The notes under the pieces: model-generated
Database searches by the model: none
What the model was told of the DNA's origin: nothing
Seen by the model: the letters and a program-made list of their open reading frames with translations, nothing else
Part shown: piece by piece, positions 1-7,958 of the stretch
How the letters are laid out: the number at the start of each line of letters is the position of its first letter
Numbering within the stretch: the stretch's first letter is position 1
Made by a program: the position numbers and the translations under genes
Assembly (NCBI GenBank): GCA_014885115.2
Contig: WKLE02000157.1
Span: 1 to 14,369 of the forward strand
Source of the DNA: Asterionellopsis glacialis
Taxonomy: Eukaryota > Bacillariophyta > Plagiogrammaphyceae > Rhaphoneidales > Asterionellopsidaceae
Reading direction: 5' to 3'
Length of the DNA stretch: 14,369 nucleotides

Positions 1-740
1 TACCTGTACAGGTACACCACTAGTCTACTGGTAGCTCCCCTGGTACAGAAGAGCGAAACACAGAACAGTAAAAAAAAAATCGCATATTGCGCTCCTTACA
101 AAAAAATACGATAATGTTGCAGAGACAGTATTATCAGTTTTTCGGCAAGTTTGCGTAGTATGACCTACCAAAGATGAGTACGAGTGAGGAAATCCTACTT
201 AGCTAGAATATATTGTACCTAGCACTGTACTCGTACTGTACCTGCTTTGAAGTCTCGAAAATTTGTTACTGTTTCTTTCTTTTAATTTGGACCCTACCAG
301 GTAATGAAACTTTTACGAACCTGTTCCTGTACTTATTATGTTTTGTCTTGCAAGTTACACTTATTTGGTTTACTTATGAATTGACGGTTGTAATTGCCTG
401 TATTTGCATTTGCAAGTTTGTACACTAATACGCCTAGAAAGGAGATTCAATCAACTACTTAGTCATCGGTTCTACTTCTCCCTTTACTCATCTACAGTAC
501 CTGTACCTGGCATTGTCGGTACTGGTATTAGGTTGGACCTAAAGGCACTATATTATGTATATAGCTAGGAGGCAGCTGTCATTGTTTCAACTACGTACAT
601 ACAGTAAAGGTAACTTCCATGAATATGACATCTATGGTGAGCTAGAGACTACCTGTAGGACCTGTAGGATCCTACAGCAGTAGTCCCTGTATGTAGTAGC
701 TCGTACAGGTAGGACTATCACTATGTACAGGTACGAGCTC
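1..740. repeat. Palindrome-rich intergenic spacer (GTAC/CCTG words)
   Basis: The left spacer repeatedly uses words such as ACCTGTACAGGT, GTACCTG and CTGGTAC. The window opens inside a 14-bp perfect palindrome (2-15 region, TACCTGTACAGGTA). CTGTAGGATCCTACAG at 662-677 is a perfect 16-bp palindrome. AGCTCGTAC at 698-706 pairs with GTACGAGCT at 731-739. No open frame here has coding character; the 71-codon frame at 213-428 is low-complexity and hydrophobic with no recognisable motif. The same vocabulary returns at 5480-5940 and 7411-7530. Confidence 0.7.
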
Positions 741-1155
741 GCATGCACGATTAGTCAGTTTCCTACCCGTGCAATCTTTCCATTGTTCAGCAGTCTGTTC
801 GTTGTAAGAAGTTATAAGAACCGTGTCTTGATCAACAACAGTTTACGGTATCGTACATCCTAATCTGGTTGGGTCTTCGATTTTTCTTGGTTCTTGGCAT
901 TGCTGTTGTATGTTATCGAGAGGAGTTGTTGCTACATAAATCTAGGGCCCTCTCTCTAGGACTACTGTACTCGCACTCGTCCAAGTCCTTTTGTCAATTA
1001 CCAAAGAGATAATCTAGTTCCAGAAAACTACAAAGGACCCCAGGGCACCAATCTTCATCACTGCTTCGCATTCGCAAACAATCTCCTTGTGACTCAGGCG
1101 TTTGAATGGTATCGAGACTTTTCCCCGAGTTTTCATTTTAAAAAATAAATCAAAA
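741..1155. other. Spacer upstream of the DHHC-like gene
   Basis: AT-rich sequence with no gene seen. It should contain the promoter and 5' UTR of the gene starting at 1156, but I could not pick out a convincing TATA element. An in-frame non-ATG extension of the first exon exists back to about 1102 and is not favoured, because the first in-frame ATG is at 1156. Confidence 0.5.
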
Positions 1156-2282
1156 ATGACTATGAAATCAGAACGCAAATCGAGGAATAATTCAGGCTCG
1201 CAATCCAGAACTTCAAGACAACAAGATGCACAGGTCAGAAATGGTCATGGAAGCTCGACTTTGGAAAGTGCGGTGGAAGTCCATACAATGTCGGATCGTA
1301 CAGCAGAACAACCACCAGATGGAGCACAAGGTATCGCTCCAAGACACAGAAGAAAGAAAAGGTAAGAGTTCAGACAAGCATGTTGACAAAAATGTTAGTC
1401 CTTCTTTGCTGTTTCCTCACAACATATTGCGAATAATGGGCAATTCCTGACAGATATGCAGTATCGACCAGATGGGAACGTGAAGTGGCAGATAGAGGTG
1501 GACCGGCAGATGACTTTCACAAGTACTGTTGTTGCTGTGCGCGGCGACTAGGGAGCATGTTTGTTCTTTGCGAGAAAAGAGATGGCAGTCCTATCATGAT
1601 TGCTGGTCCATGTTGGCCTTTTTGTCTGTTTGTAACAGTCCCTTTGATTATTGGTATTTCAGCAGCATGTGCAATTTTAATTCTATTCAACGAAGATTCA
1701 AATGTGGTAAGGATTCTCTTCAGCAGATCGTATTTTATGTTTCTCAATCTATCTATTATAAAATGCAGTGACTAATGATTCTCCTCGCAACGTGGTTCTC
1801 AATCGGTGGTTGCTTCATTGCAGCCACAATGGGTAGCGTATATTTATCTGCCAATATTGGGTATTGTGCTTTTGGCGCTATTTTTCGTGAGCTGTCGAGA
1901 CCCTGGATTACTAGAAAGAGTGACAGATGAAGAGGCAGGAGAAGGTGGTTGGATCTGGAATGAGCAAGTAGGAAGCTTTCGGCCTCCTGGTGCACTCTAC
2001 TGTCGTGAATGCCAGGTACGCTTGATTGCATCGGTTTCGTGGCGTAAAACATGCATAGGCTTTTTTGTCTTTGCTTGCTTTCATCATTTCTCACAGCAAT
2101 TGTGTCTTTTTATGCAGGTTTTGATTCAAGACTATGACCATCTTTGCCCGTGGACTGGAACTGGCATTGGTCAGGGCAATATTGTGGCGTTCAAATTTTT
2201 CGTAGTTGGCATCAATATTCTATGTTATTTTACGATTGCTTTGGTGGCATATGTACTTTTAGATGGTCTCGCTACTTTGTAA
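1156..2282 (+). CDS. DHHC-family protein S-acyltransferase-like, variant DHLC motif, incomplete cysteine-rich domain
   Basis: Proposed exons are 1156-1361, 1454-1706, 1824-2015 and 2118-2282. All introns are GT-AG and all phases fit, giving 271 aa. Residues 1-69 are hydrophilic and end in a basic RHRRKKR stretch; a CCCC run follows at 94-97. Membrane segments lie at about 118-147, 155-177 and 241-262, with the family's DPG motif at 179-181. The active-site region reads CREC (213-216), then DYDHLCPWTGTGIGQGN (222-238). Known family members transfer palmitate to cysteines in endomembranes through the DHHC cysteine, and zinc held by the domain supports its fold. Oddities: the second His is Leu; the usual roughly 14-residue middle of the domain (R-P, H-C, C-x2-C) is missing exactly at the third intron; the usual Cys six residues after the catalytic Cys is Gly; and the protein stops after one post-DHHC helix, without the fourth helix or TTxE. 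It is probably a divergent or decaying paralogue. Family membership is firm, activity doubtful. Confidence 0.8.
2016..2117 (+). other. Frame-preserving intron (exitron-like) in the DHHC-like gene
   Basis: The segment starts CAG|GTACGC and ends TATGCAG|GTT, so the splice signals are good. It is 102 nt (34 codons), begins and ends in phase 0, and has no stop in frame, so retention would also give a complete protein (305 aa). The retained peptide is hydrophobic and lacks the zinc ligands expected at this point of the domain. The other two frames are closed by stops within 10-40 nt, so no hidden exon supplies them. Confidence 0.6.
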
Positions 2283-3286
2283 AATAGGGACTGGGGCATA
2301 TGTTGGCAGTAAAGTAATTGGCTCAAAGTAAGCTTCAATTTATTTTGCTCTTTTCTACATATATGGATGTTGTAGATGTAGCTCTGTTGACAAAAGCAAT
2401 TTGTAGCTTTGATCACGTTTATGTTAAAAGTATCATGTACATCTGGCAAAATGCAAATGTGATTCTATAAGGGCCGGGTGGAAAAAATGCCTACTGTTCA
2501 ACACGTACTTTTCCAGCAAAAAAATGTCTGTTTTGATGGATAGAAGTAGGTTGATTTGATTAGCTTATTCTAGAAAAAATTCCAGGAAACTTTCCTCCGC
2601 ACACCAACAAATAATGTTTTGATGCAGCGTATTATGGCGTAACTCAAGGTTTTACTCTCTGATGATTGATGTACCCCTTCGTTTTTAAAATCACCTTTGC
2701 ACTTTCCTTTTCTGCTGGTTAGCATATACGACAAAAAATAAGACATTTGTGTCCATATTTTCAAATTTACTTAGTTTTTTGGAAAACAAGACATGGGAGC
2801 AGATTAGAAATTTATGTTTTTCCCTCGAGGGAACCAAACAGACAAGCAACATTTTTCATTAGGGTTTAATTTTCAGATTCTACTCTGGAAGCAAGCAAGA
2901 ACTGAAAGTAAAATATCTCCACGGGCTGTTCTATGGTAGTATTTCTATACGGTACCTCTTGTACTTTACCTAGGACCTGTGGCACCAGTTAGTCTACATC
3001 CACTCGCACAAATTCCTAATCACAGGCTTCGTTAACCTTCCGGTTGAAACGTTTAATGGCATGTCATTCTAGTGGGATCTTTACAACACTAGCAGCATAC
3101 TTTGCAAAAAAGAAGTTTTCATTATGAATATGCGAAGTATGGTATTAGTCAAGAAGGTTATGTCAAAAAAATTATGGTAACATGATTTGTTTCCTTCCAC
3201 TTTTGATGTACCCTCATGGTGGCAAGAAATTCTGAATTCATCACGCTCAAAGGATCCTCAAGTGGATACATTGCATAAAAATCATA
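2283..3286. other. Spacer between two convergent genes
   Basis: About 1 kb of AT-rich sequence between the ends of the plus-strand DHHC-like gene and the minus-strand hydrolase pseudogene. Open frames are short and show no motif. It should contain both 3' ends. A few GTAC-type words occur near 2940-2990. No RNA gene or mobile element is recognised. Confidence 0.5.
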
Positions 3287-4850
3287 TCAATTGAAATCAT
3301 TTACTATCACACTTTTGGCATTAGCAATCCAATCGTCCCTCAATAAATTCTGCCATGTTTGTAGAAGAATAGCTATATCCAAATAAACCCAGAATGAATT
3401 GTGTATAACCATATTCTGGATGAGGAAACTTTCCAGTATACACTTGCTCTGCATTGCATTACCCGTAGGGTTGTACGGAAAGGAACAATTTGGACATGAG
3501 CATATGGACGTTAAACCTCTTGACATCATTGAAAACATTCCATAGGCAAAATCAGCAAAAAAGGGAAGTCCAAAACTTACCAATAAAAAAAGTATTTGTT
3601 CAGAACTTATTTTCTTTTCTGGACTTCCGGTGTTCATACTTAAGATTGCTGCACCAACCTCATCAATTGCCGCATAAATTGTAAGAGAGGAGTAACCACC
3701 TTCAGAGTAACCCCCAAGATAACTTTGCTACCAATGGTAGTACAACCTCCACCATTCGTAGCAAGCCAATTCTTTCCATAAAGGTACAGTGGTGCTGATG
3801 CAGCTTGGTATTCCATCTTGACAAACAGACTGTAGAATTAAAATGAGATTGATACAATGGAAAATTTGAGCTAATGACTACTGTATGACCCTTTCTACTC
3901 ACATTCAAAGTTCACTTGAACTTTCACTATATCCAGGACCATCAGGAGCAAATGTGACAGCACCAGCTTTTGCATATATAGAGGGTATAAGTACATTATT
4001 GTATTCTGCAAAAACGTCTGCACCTTTATTAGAAGTACTGGCATTTGATGTAACAATGGCATCTAAAACTGATCTAAAATCAGGATAGTGATTCGTTGTA
4101 GTGAGATAATCAATTGTATAGTAAACAATGTGTGCATCCCAATGTATGACTGTGGCGGTGAGAGAAGTAAGACACAATTATGAATACATAGAGATTCTAT
4201 TAGAATACAGCTTAAAGAAATGAAAGATGAAGGAATGACATTACTGACTTTGAGCTTTCCAAGCACATAATTATCTGTCCCAGTTTCGACAGGTGTGATC
4301 ATCAGTCCACTAACTGTAGAATTGTACCTATGTGTGTCTTCTCCACAATATGATTGAAAATTAGCAATTCCTTCACTAGCAGTATCTGCTTTGACAAAGT
4401 CATAAAGTATCTGCTTTGACAAAGTCATAATCTGCATATATTGTCACCATTCCTTCACACGAAGTACAAATCTTTCACGCTTCCAAATCATGTTGAAGTG
4501 AATTTTTCATGATGACCTTTGCTGGTTCGTTAAACAATCCTGTAGGACCTCCAACTCGGAAAAGCCCATCAATAAGCATGACCACATGGGTATACCGAAT
4601 CACCCTCTGTTTTCTCTTCAAGATGACAACGACAATGATCATTGTCGAAGTCTGCAAATTTCTTCTTGAAGGTTGTTCCAAAAAGAGTAGAGAGATGATT
4701 AACTATGGAAGAAAGTTGTTCATCCGGAATTGAATTGAATGGATTCACAAAGCGACTTCCATTACCAGGTTGTTGCATGGTGTTTGCAATATCAGCTCCT
4801 GCTGCTGATGCCATCCAAAGACGAAGAATAGTTGACACATCTGGAGTCTG
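3287..4850 (-). pseudogene. Decayed alpha/beta-hydrolase (secretory-lipase-like) gene
   Basis: Read on the minus strand in order: a first block at about 4850-4572 (includes VSTILRLWMASAAGADIANT), a second at about 4640-4406 in another frame, a third at 4405-4245, intron 4150-4244, a block 4149-3903 with PDGPGYSESS, intron 3830-3902, a block 3829-3713 with YQAASAPLYLYG, and a final open block 3712-3287 starting GYSEGGYSS. GYSEGG is the classical nucleophile elbow, with its Ser codon at 3704-3706. PDGPGYSES matches the PDxxGxGES strand-turn that precedes it in lipase-like hydrolases. Lesions: TGA at 4475-4477, a 25-bp duplication at 4381-4430 that shifts frame and creates a stop, TGA at 3905-3907, one base missing from the C run at 3711-3715, and an unexplained frame change at about 4575-4640. 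No Asp/His end of the catalytic triad is visible before the stop. The start is unresolved. I judge it a pseudogene; sequencing error could explain the homopolymer lesion but not all of them. Confidence 0.7.
4381..4430. repeat. Exact 25-bp tandem duplication inside the hydrolase pseudogene
   Basis: The 25 bases at 4381-4405 are repeated without mismatch at 4406-4430. With a single copy the minus-strand frame reads smoothly through TIYADYDFVKADTASEG. With two copies the frame moves by one and meets TGA. The perfect identity suggests a recent event. Confidence 0.9.
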
Positions 4851-5479
4851 ACCATGGTCTTTTTACTTCTTCCTTTGTTACTTTCTTCACGAAAGTACAG
4901 TTAAATTAACTACTGGACGAGTAGGTCCTATATTATGTCACCAAGTGCGAGCCCACTTTTATTGACTGAGCGAAACCAAAACTGGTCTAAAGCAATATAA
5001 TGACCTTACACCCTAACATATGTGGAGAACTTATGCACTGACGTTGCTTTGTTCGAGATTTTGAATACCTATTCCTGGGACCATTTTAGTCATATTATTA
5101 AACTCGACAATGGCACAATGGCTGCTACATATTAATTATTATTTTTGAAGGCACAACGTCTAGCGAACGATTCCTTATACATCACAAGTAGTACTGGAAC
5201 TTCAGTCCTACCTTTTATAGGTTTTATTCACATAATGTCACCAATGCATCAATCACGTTTAGTATACAGTATGTTCTTCTTAGTTTGTACTAACAAGTAA
5301 GCAGAATTTTCTTGGAATGCAAGGGGTCTCCAGACAGTACGGGAAGTAGGTCCTACTAAAAAAAAGAAGTAGCACCTACTCCTAACAACTCAGTCAGTAA
5401 CCTTCCTAAACCGCGATCTTGAAGTTTGTAGTTTTCAGCTGTTTTTAGTATTTTGTGACACATGTTTCCAAGAGTTGGA
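4851..5479. other. Spacer upstream of the hydrolase pseudogene
   Basis: AT-rich DNA without a supported gene. An upstream exon of the hydrolase could lie here: the minus strand has candidate acceptors just above 4840, after GGTCAG and CTCCAG. I could not find an exon with a signal peptide to join to it. Confidence 0.4.
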
Positions 5480-5940
5480 GTTGTCTGAATCTTTACTGGG
5501 TGTTATAGGGTACGGTATGGAAGGACAGACTAGGACCTATTCATGAAACATGCATCTGGTAGGACCTGATACCTGGTACTGTCTGTCTCACGGAGTACAG
5601 ATACGGTACAGGTAGATTGGTAGCACTACCTGACATAATCTGCAAGGTAGCTGGTAGGAATACTGACTGTACCAGGTACTCGTGCGGTATATAGGACTAA
5701 TTACATTAAAACCGTTCATATTGGTATTGTATTCAAAAGCAACGTTGGTTGGACATTGTCTAGATTAACGGTATCAGGTATACCCACGTAAGTATGGTAC
5801 CACCTGTACCAGGTACCAAGTAATTAGTTTACGAGTGTACCGGGTACCAGGTACCTGTACAGGTACCCAGGTACCTGGTACGGGTACCAGAGGATGCTTC
5901 GGTAGCAGGTAACTGGTACGATACAAAGGTAGTCCTCTAC
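5480..5940. repeat. Dense cluster of GTACC/CAGGTAC palindromes
   Basis: The richest palindrome cluster in the window. GGTACCTGTACAGGTACC at 5850-5867 is a perfect 18-bp palindrome. It is nested between ACCAGGTACC (5846-5855) and its complement GGTACCTGGT (5870-5879). Many partial copies (CTGGTAC, CAGGTAC, GGGTACC) fill 5560-5910. It is not coding. Its sharp limits and its repeat elsewhere suggest a family of dispersed palindromic units or a sequence that tends to amplify itself; that origin is inference. Confidence 0.8.
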
Positions 5941-5960
5941 TAGAGTATTGTAGTTAGTTG

Positions 5961-5980
5961 ACTCATCTCTCTAGATGAGT
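5961..5980. repeat. Perfect 8-bp hairpin
   Basis: ACTCATCT at 5961-5968 pairs with AGATGAGT at 5973-5980 around a 4-nt loop. It lies at the right edge of the palindrome cluster, about 260 nt upstream of the small gene. No function is assigned. Confidence 0.6.
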
Positions 5981-6087
5981 TGTAGATTCCGAGACAAGAC
6001 CCAAAGAATCTCAGTATGTATAAACATGTGTATGAATATACTCATACAATATTCGTTAATTAAAAGATTTATGCCAGTCCTTGTTGC

Positions 6088-6119
6088 TGACGTGTGTTTA
6101 TAAAAACACACCACACGTG
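6088..6119 (+). promoter_or_regulatory. Candidate core promoter: CRE-like, TATA and G-box words
   Basis: Within 32 nt there is TGACGT (6088-6093), the half-site bound by bZIP factors and described as a CO2/cAMP-responsive element in Phaeodactylum; TATAAAA (6100-6106); and CACGTG (6114-6119), a bHLH/bZIP G-box. GTGTGTTT (6092-6099) also pairs with AAACACAC (6104-6111) around the TATA word. The group sits about 125-155 nt before the ATG at 6242, a plausible promoter distance. The words are short, so this is inference. Confidence 0.4.
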
Positions 6120-6241
6120 CACAAACGTTGAGATTCTTCCTCTTCTCTGCCTGAAAAATCAACAAAAAAACGTTTATCTCTGAAAATCCAAATCAACGCC
6201 CCTTCAACACATTGTGTTCAAAGATACAAGAAGATTCCACC

Positions 6242-6742
6242 ATGACAGGTGATTGCCACCATGATGTTACTGGACGTATGTCCGAAAAGGATGAGATGAT
6301 GATGAGCAATCCGCGTAGCTCTCCTTCAAAACGGGTAAGTACGAAGTTGTTACTAGAGTCATTGCGGGCCTATCGACACAAGTAAAAAAGAAACTTTCAA
6401 TCGTGTTCAGTCCTACGTAAGACCAAGTTCCTAGGACTTTCTACATACGTGCGGAAACTCCATGACATGAAAAATTGGGAATCGATTTTTGGAAACAATT
6501 TCATCATGACAGCATGGCTATAAAAGCTTATGTTGTTGAATGCGTGCTACAGTTCAAACGTTTTCTACCATTTATCTCACCTACTACTGATCTGTCTAAT
6601 ATCTTGCAAAATGAAACCACAGCCAAGGGCGACCTCCATTGAGAACGGCCATACCGAGAAACAAAAATCTGCTCCATCTACACCGGATGTCACGAAAGAA
6701 GTTTTGAAACCAATCAAGATGCCAAGGCCTTTTGCACTTTAG
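6242..6742 (+). CDS. Small hydrophilic two-exon protein, function unknown
   Basis: The first exon, 6242-6334, starts in a strong context (CCACCATGA) and encodes 31 residues beginning MTGDCHHDVTGRMSEKDE. It ends exactly at a consensus donor, CGG|GTAAGT. The favoured second exon, 6623-6742, begins after CCACAG and continues in phase for 39 codons, ending KMPRPFAL then TAG. The 70-residue protein is rich in Ser, Pro, Lys and Glu, with no membrane segment, signal peptide or Cys/His metal-site pattern. A nearer acceptor at 6551-6552 also keeps phase but enters another frame and stops after 29 codons. I do not recognise the family. Support comes from the start context, the donor quality and the phase match; further exons are possible. 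Confidence 0.45.
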
Positions 6743-7410
6743 AAATAGTACCATGGGCCGACTTCGATATGAATTTGGAAAAATTTGACCATATGACGTG
6801 TTGGGTTTTGAGTTTGCCAAGCATGCTGTGGGTATGCGATGCGCTTCGTCAGAGTCCATGAAGTTTTGTTTCTATTTTATGTGTGAATGTAAGTTGTAAT
6901 ATTGAAATTCATAGAAGTAAGACTAGCTAGCTAGTTTCTTGTGTCAAAGTTATCTTTCGAGATCCTGTTTCTGCTGATCTTTCGCTTTCCATTAGCATTT
7001 CCAAATTATTCCTTTAATCCACTCCCCACCACGGGCATATTTGCAATTAATCACTTAACTATTGCCTTTCCTGTGAAGCCTTTTGATAGCTGAACTATCA
7101 GCTGATTAAGATCTATATATCTTTTGCATGAAAGATGAAGTTGAGTTCTTCTCTTCTTTGGAATCCTCTTTTGGAGAAAGAAATTTTGCTCCTCAATTTG
7201 TTCCTTTCTTAATTAGTAGCGTTCGATGAAACAACCATAAGTGGTTACGCATGAGAACTTATTTTTCAATAATTCATTTTCAGGAGGCCGCAAAATAGAT
7301 CATACAATCATACCACATACCACATTGTAATGAAAATTTACAGACTGCCATTTTCTTTTTTGTAGAAGGTATCCATGGAAGACACACACTCCTTTCAGCA
7401 GTCTCTAGAG
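6743..7410. other. Spacer downstream of the small gene
   Basis: AT-rich and probably includes the 3' UTR of the upstream gene. A nested inverted repeat occurs at about 7083-7103 (TGATAG/CTATCA overlapping AGCTGA/TCAGCT). CTAGCTAGCTAG occurs near 6924-6935. No gene is supported. Confidence 0.45.
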
Positions 7411-7530
7411 TAGAGGTCCTACGTACCCGGTATCAGGTATTAATAGTTCCTATACCGGGTAATTAGCTACCGTACCTGCTACCAGGTACTTGTAAGGTAA
7501 TTTACCTTGGTACCTGGTACAGGTACAGAC
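7411..7530. repeat. Third palindrome cluster, GTACC/CCGGTAT type
   Basis: TACCCGGTAT at 7424-7433 pairs with ATACCGGGTA at 7452-7461. AAGGTAA at 7494-7500 pairs with TTACCTT at 7502-7508. TACCAGGTAC and GGTACCTGGTACAGGTAC follow. The vocabulary matches 1-740 and 5480-5940. The cluster ends about 430 nt before the ATP6AP2-like gene. Confidence 0.75.
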
Positions 7531-7958
7531 AGTATGACTACCTCTAGTAATACATTATTTCTCTCTCTAGAGAGGAAGTTCTAAAAAGGACCCCGATTTT
7601 TCTCCCCCAGAAACCACATCTTTTCTATCCATATTTTTTATTGATTATTCAGCAATGTGGTCTACTCTCGCTCAAATTAAAACGTTCAAATAACGTTTTG
7701 AAAATAAAACAAATTAATGTTATAGCCAAGTATTTACACTATTTCAGTAGTAAAACCGAAAATGGAGTTCGGCATCCAATGCCTTTTTCATTGTTGCTAC
7801 ATATGAATGTGTAGATTAGATACTGAGATTTTGAAAGCTTGCTCGTGATCACTACTCAACGATCGAAACGGTCGCTCCTTTGAATACGGTCAACCACAGC
7901 AAAGGCAAAGGCAAAGGCAGACTGCAAAAAGTCGATCAGTGAAAACAAGAACTGCACC
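7531..7958. other. Upstream region and 5' UTR of the ATP6AP2-like gene
   Basis: Contains CTCTCTAGAGAG (about 7562-7573), a perfect palindrome, and a GCAAAG triplet repeat at 7899-7916 just before the start codon, probably in the 5' UTR. No clear TATA box was identified. The ATG context at 7959 is CACCATGA, as good as that of the small gene. Confidence 0.4.

Noticed and set aside
1517..2094. Minus-strand frames of 76 and 112 codons across the DHHC-like gene
   Set aside because: Antisense shadows: the plus strand carries recognisable membrane segments and the DHLC motif with consistent splice phases.
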